11,267 bases of DNA from Stramenopiles sp. TOSAG23-6 (GCA_900128565.1 LT636273.1:1-11267); one strand, 5' to 3'. Counted from the stretch's first letter, positions 1 through 8,049 are shown. The notes: generated by a model not told the origin, from the sequence alone. Translations and numbers: made by a program.

Positions 1-142
1 TTTTTATTTTTTTTTTTTTTTTTTTTTTTCATATGAAATTTTGTACATAAAAAAAAATTAAAATGTTTTGTTCAATTCTTCATTTTACTTTCATACCGAA
101 TTCCTAGTGAATTTCAAATTTAATATTTTTTTGACAATACAT
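1..142 (+). other. Intron of the shared family (copy C), 5' end outside the window
   Basis: Non-coding, very AT-rich sequence in front of the coding exon that starts near 143. It opens with a 23-nt T run (7-29). At 32-50 it has a relaxed copy of the family block (AATTTTGTACATAAA in place of AATTTTGTACCTAAC). A second degenerate block, CATACCGAATTCCTAG, lies at 92-107, 36 nt before the 3' edge, which is the branch-to-edge spacing of the other copies. The 3' end is T-rich and finishes in AATACAT followed by GG, as in copy B. The 5' splice site is not visible, so length and phase are unknown. A GT-AG reading with acceptor CTAG at 104-107 or GGAG at 144-149 cannot be excluded. Confidence 0.6.
7..29. 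repeat. Poly-T tract
   Basis: An uninterrupted run of 23 T, preceded by TTTTTA at the window edge. It lies inside the presumed intron copy C. Runs of this kind are prone to sequencing and assembly error, so its exact length should not be trusted. Confidence 0.85.
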
Positions 143-460
143 GGTGGAGATATCGCCCGCATCCGAAAAATGATCAAAACAAATGCAGGAGCACAAGAGA
201 TTTTCAATGATAACTCGAAATTATTGACAGCACGAGACCTCAGTCGCACTAAATCATTTATAAAGCGCCATCCATTCATTAAAAGTACAAAAGGTGCTGT
301 ATGGAAGAAAGAATTAGAAACAATGATTTATTCAGGTTCGAAATATGAAATAGAGTTATTGCATTGTTTAAATGAAAACTATAAATTGGGTGCTTTTGAT
401 AGTGCTAATTTATGTAATTGGATTGAGAAGAAGTTTGTCCAGATGGAGTATATTATTTGA
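143..460 (+). CDS. Last exon of an unrecognised gene (partial)
   Basis: The open frame runs to TGA at 458-460. The exon is taken to begin after AATACAT at 143 (GGT GGA GAT ATC), where AT-rich intron gives way to balanced codons. This yields 105 residues starting GGDIARIRKMIK and ending EKKFVQMEYII. The upstream part of the frame begins only with a TTG codon and is intron-like, so the true N-terminus lies in an exon outside the window. The peptide is basic and probably helical, with no transmembrane segment or signal. I do not recognise the family. The gene converges on the - strand gene ending at 633, leaving a 172-bp spacer with no recognisable feature. Confidence concerns its being coding; no function is proposed. 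Confidence 0.6.
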   Translation, partial: GGDIARIRKMIKTNAGAQEIFNDNSKLLTARDLSRTKSFIKRHPFIKSTKGAVWKKELETMIYSGSKYEIELLHCLNENYKLGAFDSANLCNWIEKKFVQMEYII

Positions 461-632
461 ATGTTTTACTTGGAAGTATTATAGTAGATTTTTGTATCCT
501 ATCCTATCTTATCAAATGTATCATTAGTTACACATTCAAACTATGAAATCAATAAAGTATAGATATATTTTAGTCGTGTTTTATTTTATATTGCATTTCG
601 ACAATGGTGTTAAAAAACTACAGAAATTCATA

Positions 633-3171
633 TTAGAAAGCACCCTTAGCGCTTGCAACATTACTTGTAGACTCACACATCAGCTTCTTTACAACTTCAT
701 TGAATGCATTCCTTTCTATACGTTGTCGTCGGGTTGTAAGTTCATTAAGTTGTATATCAAATGCATGGATAGCTTTCTTAATTTCTTCATTCATTTTATC
801 CTCCGCTTCTTTCAGAAGTGTATTGAATCTAGTTCTTTCTTCCAATACATCAGAGCGAAGATCGACACGTGCCTGTGCTAGCACACGAATTTCCCTACTG
901 TCATCATATGTTGCATGTAATGTCTTGATGATAGAATCATCATCCTTTGTGTATGCTTTATTTACATTGTGATCTTCATTGCTCTGTGTTACTGTGGATA
1001 TATGTGGTGCTTCAAAGGTGTAGCGACGTGTTGGTGATGGTAACTGATGATTGATACATTCTAAGAAGCAATTATCATCCTCAAACGTGTTCAGCTCTTT
1101 TTTTGTTTCATTAAATAAAAATGATTTTGCATTCAAACAATTTACGCCACTAGCATCATCCTTCATTACCACTGTGGAACTATTCACCAATGGGACAATC
1201 GTGCTGATATTTCCTTCATTATTTGGCTGTTTCTCAAAACTTTTAGAACTTTGAATAGCGGTACTAAATGTATTGGCACTTTCAGAAGTTTGACGTTCAG
1301 TATCACTTTCATTAAAAACATTCAAAGGTTTTTTGACAGCTTTTTCATGTACATTCTCATTTGTTGAAATATTTTTCTTTTGTGATTGCGTCGCTCGTTT
1401 TTCGCACCATTTATCGAAAAGCTTATCTGCTGTTTCCACAGCGTTTCCTTCTGGTGTACTACAGCCAAGATTCAGTTTTCTTATATTTTGATTGATTAAT
1501 TTAGGCGCTTTCAATATTTTTCTTACTTTTGACGATTGTGGAGCCTTTGCATTGATCGAAATAACCGATGTTGATTTTCGAACTTTACTTGAGAATGCCT
1601 TCCAGCTTTTTACACTACTGATTGCCCGAGGGTGTGGTGGTGGTGGTGTTTGTGGTGCTACATTTACGTTTAATAAATATATNAAATTTGAAGAAAAAGT
1701 TAGGTACAAAATTGTGTTCAAAAACAATCAAAATTCATGATGAAAAAAACGCACCCTCAAGCACTTATTCGTTTTCTTTTTGACCTTTTTTGCAATATTT
1801 TTCTTTTGTTTTTCAAGCACGAGATCTTTTTTCTGAGATGTTGCATTTACACAATTCGTTGTAAGAATGGTATACCAAATATGAGAGCCACGTGGCATTT
1901 TTTCTTTTTGGAAACAAACTGCTTCACGATACAGCATCTCATATGCTTCGGGAGTGATTTTTGTAAAAGGTGCAGTAATTTTTCTATATTTATAATTCCC
2001 ATCTTTTCCAGAAATTCCTTTTACTTTAGTCAGATTTTGAACTCTTTGGGATTCCGTTTTTCGTGTCTTTTCCATTGATGCTAACAATGGTTTCAAAATT
2101 TTGGCTAGTCCTTTTATTCGCTTCTTTTTTGATACATTCGTTTTTATTGCGTCTAAATTACCCAATCTGTATCCGGTCAATTTGTCAATTTGAACTTTAA
2201 GTTGAATGCCATCTTTTGTTGCGTCTCTACAATCAATTGGCAGTGATACGAAATTACGAAGTAGTGAAATCCATGTATTTTTGAAAAATATTTCAAAAAA
2301 AAAATCGTTAGGTACAAAATTTCGTATAAACAAATAAATTCGAATTTGAAAAAAAATAAAACATACATTTATCCGGTTCACCATTTGCTTTGCCTAAACA
2401 CTCATGCGTACTACAAATTGTCTTTTTTTTACTTGTACTTTCGGCAATAGGCTTATGTGATTCTTCCTTAGGTGTAGGGTTTTTAGGGTTTGAGTCCAAA
2501 GTCTCAGAATTAGGGTTAGGGTTTGAGTCCAAAGTCTCAGAATTATTTGTAGAACTAATGGTTACATTACTTGGCGTTTTGCCCAATACATCAAAAGTAC
2601 TAACATGAGCGCCCATAAGGGACTCTGTATTTTCTATTTTTCCTTGCGTCACATTCTGGAGTATTTTATCCGAATCGAGTTCAGCCATAACGGCCCGTAA
2701 TTCTTCGATCTCCATGGAAGATACTAAACTGTTACGACGTTTTCTTTTCTTTTTCTTCTTTTTCTTTTGATTTTTCTGACTAAGCTTTTCGAGTTTCCCC
2801 CCTACATTAAGTAGCTTTCTATTCAATTCATCATTTGAGTGAAAATGATCTTGTTGGCGATTAATGATGGAATTATTAGAAGAAAGCGGTGCTCGAAGTT
2901 CACCACTTTCTTTCAAAGCCGCGGTATTGGTATTCCACACAGTATCATTTTCATCGTTAATATTTCTCTTATGTTGAGGATCACGCTGTCCATGTTGTTT
3001 CGAATTCTTCGAAGTTTCATCTGCAACGTCGAGTTGAAAGAAACTAGGAGGATCCGGAATAGAATCAATATCAAGTGGACTAGCATCAGTTGTTGTAACA
3101 TCTCCAATAGAGCTCTCTATAGACATATCAACACTCATGTCCATACTTACATCACTGATCGAGGATGTCAT
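633..3171 (-). CDS. Three-exon gene for a 783-aa low-complexity, Lys-rich protein with C-terminal coiled coil; function unknown
   Basis: Proposed join on the - strand: exon 1 3171-2367, exon 2 2272-1755, exon 3 1661-633 (stop TAA at 635-633). The lengths 805, 518 and 1029 sum to exactly 784 codons. ATG at 3171 (MTSSISDVSM) is the first Met of the open frame. Residues 1-60 are acidic and Ser-rich; a basic run at about 136-146 (KKKKKKRKRR) is a likely nuclear localisation signal; residues 211-232 are two copies of an 11-residue repeat (SETLDSNP core). Residues 269-441 (exon 2) are the best-folded-looking part, starting WISLLRNFVSLP, and end in a Lys-rich tract. Exon 3 opens with a Pro-rich stretch (TPPPPHP) and ends in about 80 residues of predicted coiled coil. 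No known domain is recognised. A nuclear scaffold or chromatin protein is possible, but that is inference from composition. The two introns belong to the shared family. GT-AG alternatives would drop 16 residues at the first junction (acceptor at 2225) and change one residue at the second. Confidence 0.72.
1621..1657. repeat. Short GGT/CCA-rich simple repeat inside exon 3
   Basis: Runs of GGTGGTGGT on the + strand encode the proline-rich stretch TPPPPHP of the - strand protein just after intron D. This is a local low-complexity coding repeat, not a separate element. Confidence 0.6.
1662..1754 (-). other. Intron copy D (93 bp), shared family, phase 0
   Basis: On the - strand it opens GTGCGTTTTT after codon AGG (1757-1755). 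It carries AATTTTGTACCTAAC at 1713-1699, identical over 15 nt to copy B, and ends CGTAAAT at 1662, followed by GTA GCA CCA. The intron contains an in-frame TGA, so it must be removed. It also contains the only ambiguous base of the window (N at 1683). Cutting GTGCGT at the nearby TAG (acceptor end 1658) would shift the frame into a poly-His reading that soon stops. A GT-AG cut is in frame only with the poor donor GTTTTT one codon further on (C|GT at 1750). Confidence 0.7.
2273..2366 (-). other. Intron copy B (94 bp), shared family, phase 1
   Basis: On the - strand it opens GTATGTTTTATT after GAT AAA T. It holds the family block at 2341-2307, which matches the block of copy A in an unrelated gene at 33 of 35 ungapped positions, including GTACCTAAC. 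It ends AAAATACAT at 2273, followed by GG ATT TCA CTA. Read-through from exon 1 stops at the TAA inside CCTAAC. The 3' edge is where GC content jumps and clean codons (W-I-S-L-L-R) begin. There is no AG until 2227/2225 (TAG, then TAGAG), 46-48 nt further into codons that look translated. Cutting at TAG makes a stop at the junction; cutting at TAGAG keeps frame but loses 16 residues. Confidence 0.72.
2484..2546. repeat. 33-bp tandem duplication in exon 1, creating a telomere-like stretch
   Basis: Two 30-bp copies, TAGGGTTTGAGTCCAAAGTC onward, start at 2484 and 2517 with a 33-bp period. They encode the 11-residue repeat SETLDSNPNPN / SETLDSNPKNP on the - strand. At the join the + strand reads TTAGGGTTAGGGTTT, resembling TTAGGG/TTTAGGG telomeric repeats. 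The period is a multiple of three, so the frame is kept. It is best read as a recent coding minisatellite. Confidence 0.85.
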
Positions 3172-3463
3172 TCACAACTATGTGATGCAAAGACGTTAAA
3201 TGCACTGGAAAAAGTGAATCTCGCAATCAAAAGACGACGAAGAGAGCGTGAGATTATTTCGATTCTCGAGAGAGAGTTTGAAAATGATGGCTTTACTCTT
3301 AAAATTTTTGTTTAAAATTTTATTTTTTTTGATTGCCGATTGCAGGCAGGTTTGTCGGTTGGTTGGCCTCGTTTTAGTAACCGTTTTTTCAACTTATATT
3401 CCTACGTACCATCATTTGATTAATTCATTGTCAAGGGTTTCTTTGTTGTAAATTTATTCATCG
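3172..3463. promoter_or_regulatory. Divergent spacer between the 783-aa and C2/coiled-coil genes
   Basis: 292 bp separate two start codons on opposite strands, so both promoters and 5' UTRs should lie here. The half next to 3171 carries an open + strand frame (to TAA at 3313-3315), described as a finding. The other half is AT-rich, with a GGTTTGTCGGTTGGTTGG stretch near 3348 and TACGTA near 3403. No TATA box or known motif can be assigned with confidence. Confidence 0.45.
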
Positions 3464-6400
3464 ATGATGCCTGACGATGATGATGCCTTACAGACGGGAG
3501 AAACAGATATTGACCAAGGTGCAGAAGACGCCCCCGAAATAGATCCTATTCGAGATGAGGATATGGATCAAGGAGGAGGCAATGGCGAGGAGGACGATCT
3601 TGAAGAGGACCAACCTGAAGAGGACGATGAAGACCAAACAATGAAAAAAAGTGTTACAGTGACTGAAGGAAAGGAAAACGTCAAATTTGATGAAACAAAA
3701 GAGATGGAAGATAGTGCCTCATTTTCTTCTTTTGTTGATCCCAAGAAAAAGTCCAGTGCAATGCAAAGAAAATTTCGGAAAAGTGGTATAAAGGCGAAAG
3801 TCATTTCTCGTCTATCTAGTGAAGAAGAAAGTAAATGGAGCTCCGAATTAAAGGTTAGCGTTACCAATTCAATGTTTTCTAAAGAAGCACATTATTTCAT
3901 CGCCATTCAAATAGGTAAAAAGAAGGTCCGGACATCGGTGAGCGAGTCATCATCGAAAACTCCAACTTTTAGTGATTGTGATTATACTTTCAAACTTGGA
4001 GGGTCCTTAAGACATCATCAAGTTCAAGTTGGAGCCTTTGTTGTAGTTGGTAGATCGGACGACGGTTCAAGTAAAGGAACCCCAAAATTGTTAGGAACAG
4101 CTAGATTATCTCTTAATGACATTTCAGATCCTATTAACATCGGTAATTCTGTAACCAGAAATATTTTCTTCTCGAGACATGCAGGTATTTCAAAAAAAGG
4201 CAAAGTTCGAGTAGGGAGTGCAAAAGTTACATTTTGTCGCATTGGTAAAGCATTTGGAAAAGACCACCCGACTGACTTTTGTGAAGGGCTCACTAAAAAC
4301 GTAAAATCTACAGAAAAAAGTTTGCTGCAGTTAATCCTCCGGGGTGCTACTAGTTTACCTTCGATTCCTGATGGTGCTAAAGATGAAGGAATGGATTTGC
4401 GTTTAGAAGTGTCTTTACATCAAAAAGACGACGAAAAACTAGATAATAAAACAAATGAAGCAAAATCAGATAAAGTTAAACTAGATGATAAAACAAATGA
4501 AGCAAAATCAGATGAAGTAAAACAAAATGATAAAACAGATGAAGCAAAATCAGATGAAGTAAAACAAAATGATAAAACAAGTGAAGAAGACGATAAAAAA
4601 GAAGATGAGAAAAAAGAAGATGAGAAAAAAGAAGATGAGAAAAAAGAAGACGAGGAAAAAGAAGATGAGAAAAAAGAAGACGAGAAAAAAGAAGATGAGA
4701 AAAAAGAAGATGAGAAAATAGAAGATAAAAGTAAAAAAGATATCACAACATATGAAAGAATTATTTATTCGGAATCGGCTGAGTGGATGCCACTTAAATC
4801 CTTAGACATTGATGCTGATAATCCAAATAGTGAAGTTAAAAACGACCAAGGTACCGTTAAATGGAATCAGTTACTACGCTTTCAAGTTGTAAATGATCAA
4901 GTATTGGCTTTTAGAATTATGTGTCGAACGAAAAGTTCAGAAGATTCAGAAAAATGGACTCCTTTGGGTGGCGCCGATGCTGTGACGGCAGAGATATCAA
5001 CGAATGATTTGAGATTTGGTCATGAGTATAATTTGAAATTACAAATGTGTCGCGAGACAAATCAAACGAATGCCGATGGCGATGTGGAAGATGCAAACCC
5101 ATCCATGGCTTGGTTGCATTTATCAATGCATCGTAATCGATGTCAATCTGACGACATGCAGTATATGAGCCGTATTCGAGACGCAGGAAAACCTGGTGAG
5201 TGTCAAGAAAGACTTAAAGTAGAAATTGGAAAGTTAAGTGAAGTGTTAAAATTTGACCGATTAGCAATATTTGCTCAATTACTTAGACATGATATTGCTG
5301 AAAAATACACGGGAAACATTGGCGATAAAGGAAAACCACTACCAAAATGGCCAGGAGCTAATTGCGCTGCACTTGGTGAAGAAAATAAGACGGGAGTCGA
5401 TACAAGTTGTTTGCAACATAATAAGACAGATTGTAAAGAAATGCAATCCATGGGCCGAGCTTTACCAGAAGCACAAAAGTACACGATAGAAAACAACACA
5501 GTCATGGATTGGAACAGTGTTGTGTACTTTGATTGGGGAATATTTCTCCGTGATTCTCCAGAATCAAAAGTAGAGACATACCCGACTACTGCATTTAGTG
5601 ATAAATCAAGTCCTGCATCATCTGTGTTGCTTGAGTTGTATACTTGGCGAGATCCAGGGGGGGACACTGTTACTGGAGAGAGAATGGGTATTACAGGTGG
5701 ATATGACTTCGTCGGGTTTTGTATGTTTAAGTTGAATCAGCAGCAGGGATCAACCGGTCGGTGGATTGATGTTGACCAATCACCTGTTCTATTAGTGAAT
5801 GGATTGAATAGAGCTTTGAAGCCAACAGGAACATTATCCGTTCGAACCCAAATCACAAATGCTGCTATTTTATATCGTTTTGCTAAGCTTACGCAAGATA
5901 ACGATATGAGTGTAATTCAGGGATTATCATCAGCGGCAAAGTCTCGATGGCTTACTGCTGCAAGTGGAGTTTATGCAAGTCGGGGAATTCAACATGGAGT
6001 TTATGCCAAGATGTCTTCCGCAGAAGCGATGAAGAAAGCAATGAAAGAAATGCCTCCAGAGTACCGTATGTTGTTTAAGAAGCTAAAACGAACAGGAGAG
6101 GAGATGATTCGTCGAACGGAAGAGGAGGCTTCAAAATTGAGAGTAGAAACTTTAGAGAAACACACAAGGACAATGAACAAAGTTACAAATGCTTCTGATG
6201 ATTTACAGCAACGTATGAGTGAATTGTTGACGGCGACAAAACACCAAACAGAAGAGCATCAAGCTCAAACGGATCAGTTATTGAACTTATGTCAGAGGCA
6301 GAAAACACAAATTTTGAGCGCAGAAGGAAGAAATAAGCAAAAGCAAACATTAATTGACAAATTAATGAAGGAAGTAGAACGCCGAGCTGATGCTATTCGG

Positions 6401-7347
6401 AGTTGTGGTGTTGAGATCGTTAGACTTCGCAAAGCTTTTAGATTAAAAGAAGAAGAAAATAAAAAGCTCACAACTCAAATAAATCATCGGGAGGACGAAG
6501 ATGATGATATAGTAAATACACTCATTGAAGATATTAACAATAATGGTAATAGTAGTAACACCAATAGCTTCGAGAAGAAAATTTCGGTATGCAATCTCCA
6601 CCCAGAAAATGCAATCCATTACGCCCGAGTAATTGCTCGGAAATACGATGGGAGTCAAAAAATGAATCTTGATCTCACTCGTCGATTGCACATGATGCAA
6701 AAAGGATTATTAAAAACGAAAGGCGTGAAAGGTCGTTTAATTGAACTTGAAGGTGCACAATCAGAAGCGCAACATTGTATTCAGAGATTACAACATGATA
6801 ATAGCAAAGTGAAAATTCTTCGAAATACTGTGTACGTTTTCATCACATTTCAATGTTGAATTTATTTTTTTATACGAAATTCTGTACCTAACAAAAAAAT
6901 CAAATTTTTGAAAATATTTTGTCACGATACATGAGGACTCAAGAGAAAGTGATCAGTAAATTACAAAAAATTATAGAGAAACGAATTAAAAATACCGCAA
7001 TGATCCATCCACCAACTGTCCCTGACGATAACGAGTCACCAAGTGAATTATCAAAGAATTGGTCAAACGCACTGAAAAAGATAGACTCAAAAGTAATGGA
7101 GCAAGGAGCTGATGATGTTGATGGTGTTTCAGGCAATATAGTTAATCCTAGTGGTAATGCGTCTATAGAAGTGGAACACTTAAATGCACAGTTAAAGGCA
7201 AAAGATGATCGTATTAGTGTTTTGGAAGATCAAATGACTAAAACAGCCGAGGAAGCAGCAGAAGAATTAGCCGAGCTAAAACTTCAAATTATGGAGCTGC
7301 AAATGGGCGGAGGAGGAAGCAGCTCTTCCGACGATGAAAGCTTTTGA
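3464..7347 (+). CDS. Multi-C2-domain, coiled-coil protein (1260 aa), possible ciliary/CCDC33-like
   Basis: Proposed join: exon 1 3464-6831, exon 2 6933-7347 (stop TGA 7345-7347), in all 1261 codons. Two ATGs are adjacent at the start; the first is used. Residues 1-90 are highly acidic. Residues about 125-260 form a C2-like beta domain. Residues about 286-320 look like the first strands of a second C2 domain (LQLILRGATSLPS), and about 460-555 like its remainder (GTVKWNQLLRFQVV, then MAWLHLSMHR), with a Lys/Glu repeat linker between. A third C2-like region lies at about 680-797 (DWNSVVYFDW to TLSVRTQI). From about 850 to 1150 the protein is coiled coil (heptads of MKKAMKEM, KKLKRTGEEMIRR), and the end is acidic/Ser-rich after GGGGSSSS. 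C2 domains bind membranes or proteins. C2 plus a long C-terminal coiled coil resembles metazoan CCDC33 and other flagellar proteins; that is recall of architecture, not an alignment. With acceptor GAG at 6935 instead, residue R1124 is lost. Confidence 0.85.
4439..4591 (+). repeat. 42-bp coding tandem repeat, about 3.5 copies
   Basis: Units start at 4439, 4481 and 4523, with a partial one at 4565. Each encodes 14 residues of the type LDDKTNEAKSDEVK. The copies are close at the nucleotide level and keep the frame. They form the first half of the charged linker inserted in the second C2-like domain (residues 326-374). Confidence 0.88.
4586..4735 (+). repeat. 15-bp coding minisatellite, 10 units (EDEKK)
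   Basis: Ten head-to-tail 15-bp units of the type GAAGATGAGAAAAAA, with GAT/GAC and a few edge substitutions, encode residues 375-424 (EDDKK, EDEKK three times, EDEEK, EDEKK three times, EDEKI, EDKSK). Strand composition is extremely purine-rich. The frame is preserved, so copy number can vary without breaking the protein. It abuts the 42-bp array. Confidence 0.92.
6832..6932 (+). other. Intron copy A (101 bp), shared family, phase 2
   Basis: It opens GTACGTTTTC after AAT ACT GT. It carries the family block at 6858-6892, including AATTCTGTACCTAAC, with the branch-like CTAAC at 6888-6892. It ends GATACAT at 6932, followed by G AGG ACT CAA, giving a junction reading RNTVRTQEKVISK. Exon 1 read-through hits TGA at 6857-6859. 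A canonical GT-AG reading needs only three more bases (ATGAG ending 6935) and also keeps frame, giving NTVTQEK; copy A alone therefore cannot decide the boundary. Confidence 0.8.
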
Positions 7348-7426
7348 AAAATAAACTAATAATATTAAAATTGTATGCTATAAAAATATTCGAAGCTAGA
7401 ATTAATTAGATTTACTTAGATATTTG

Positions 7427-7957
7427 TTATGCAGCAAGTTCATAGAAGGTGACTCCAGCTTCACCGTTTCGATGGAACGTTTTTGCCCGCCCATCTTCAA
7501 CTAAAAGGGCAATTGCTTTATTAAAAGTGAGTTCATCCATATTATAAAACTCCGCCATCTCTTGATCTTCGCCACACCGAATTTCATAGCACGTGAATGG
7601 ATCATCAAGCATACCTTTTGAAGAAACCCATTTGTAAATGGAACCAGCCCAGTCATCGATTTTTTTGAAAAATATTGTGCAACGGAGCTTTACTTGTGAG
7701 TCTTCCCATTCCCCATTTCCTGAATCTATCATATATTGTACCACAGTTTGCCGACCTGGAAGATCAAGTTTGCGTCCGATCTTTTTATTTTCAAAGAGGG
7801 GGAACTCTGCCAGTGCCATTGAAGACTTTTTCTCCTGCTTTGCCCAGTGGACAATGTAGTCACGCCATAGACCAAGTTGCTTTGAACGAGAATCCGTGTT
7901 TGGTTGAATTGTGTAGAAAGGTGGAAATTCCACCCACTTTGAAAACGTATCTGACAT
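7427..7957 (-). CDS. VPS25: ESCRT-II subunit VPS25
   Basis: A complete, intronless 176-residue protein, the length of animal VPS25. It is the small ESCRT-II subunit; two copies join VPS22 and VPS36 in a Y-shaped complex on endosomes and recruit VPS20 of ESCRT-III, driving sorting of ubiquitinated membrane cargo into multivesicular bodies. Visible family marks are the N-terminal FPPFYTIQPN (11-20) with the PP..-TLQPN pattern, R-x-KQL..W (24-31), SSM and FPLFENKKI..KL (45-64) in the first winged helix, then W..SIYKWV (103-111), FTCYEI..GED (121-131) and F..MDE..F.KAI..L (137-151) in the second. The start at 7957 (MSDTFSKW) is chosen over a non-ATG extension to 8026 because it matches the family N-terminus. 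It converges with the C2/coiled-coil gene 79 bp away and diverges from the Myb-RAMA-JAMM gene. Confidence 0.95.
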   Translation of the reverse strand: MSDTFSKWVEFPPFYTIQPNTDSRSKQLGLWRDYIVHWAKQEKKSSMALAEFPLFENKKIGRKLDLPGRQTVVQYMIDSGNGEWEDSQVKLRCTIFFKKIDDWAGSIYKWVSSKGMLDDPFTCYEIRCGEDQEMAEFYNMDELTFNKAIALLVEDGRAKTFHRNGEAGVTFYELAA

Positions 7958-8034
7958 GTATAAAAATATACAGTAAATTTCACGTCGCAATCTCTTTTTG
8001 TCAGTCAACTGGAGTAGAATATTCAATATAATCC

Positions 8035-8049
8035 GATAATCTGATTATC
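8035..8049. promoter_or_regulatory. Perfect palindrome GATAATC-T-GATTATC
   Basis: Two 7-bp arms separated by one T are exact reverse complements. It sits 78 bp from the VPS25 start codon and 276 bp from the start of the divergent gene. Such symmetry suits a dimeric transcription factor, and GATAA/GATTA halves resemble Myb-related or GATA sites. No factor is identified. Confidence 0.45.

Noticed and set aside
68-142. An N-terminal extension of the first exon, reading from TTG at 68
   Set aside because: It has no ATG, its composition is intron-like, and it spans the conserved ATACATG intron edge.
2225-2366. Ordinary GT-AG intron of 142 bp in place of copy B
   Set aside because: It is in frame and not impossible, but it discards 16 well-formed codons and ignores the ATACATG edge shared with copies A and C; kept only as the alternative to test.
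1728-2384. A separate 218-aa gene on the - strand starting at ATG 2384
   Set aside because: That ATG lies out of frame within the end of exon 1, and the first 37 residues translate intron B; the frame is exon 2 of the three-exon gene.
2484-2546. A true interstitial telomere or chromosome-end fusion
   Set aside because: Only two telomere-like units occur, inside a frame-keeping 33-bp duplication within an open exon.
4439-4735. A CRISPR array
   Set aside because: The units are contiguous, without spacers, and the organism is a eukaryote.
4420-4746. A Ser/Phe-rich 108-aa frame on the - strand
   Set aside because: It is the antisense shadow of the EDEKK repeat array.
6919-7347. A separate small gene after the long C2 ORF
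   Set aside because: It begins with TTG, lacks a promoter-sized gap, and continues the coiled coil of the upstream ORF once intron A is removed.
7958-7975. A further intron-family 3' edge just upstream of the VPS25 ATG (ATTTTTATACATG on the - strand)
   Set aside because: It resembles the ATACATG edge, but there is no TGTACCTAAC block at the expected 35-41 nt and the frame needs no splicing.
7958-8026. A 23-residue N-terminal extension of VPS25
   Set aside because: It starts with a non-ATG codon, and known VPS25 proteins begin just before the FPPF motif, as at 7957.
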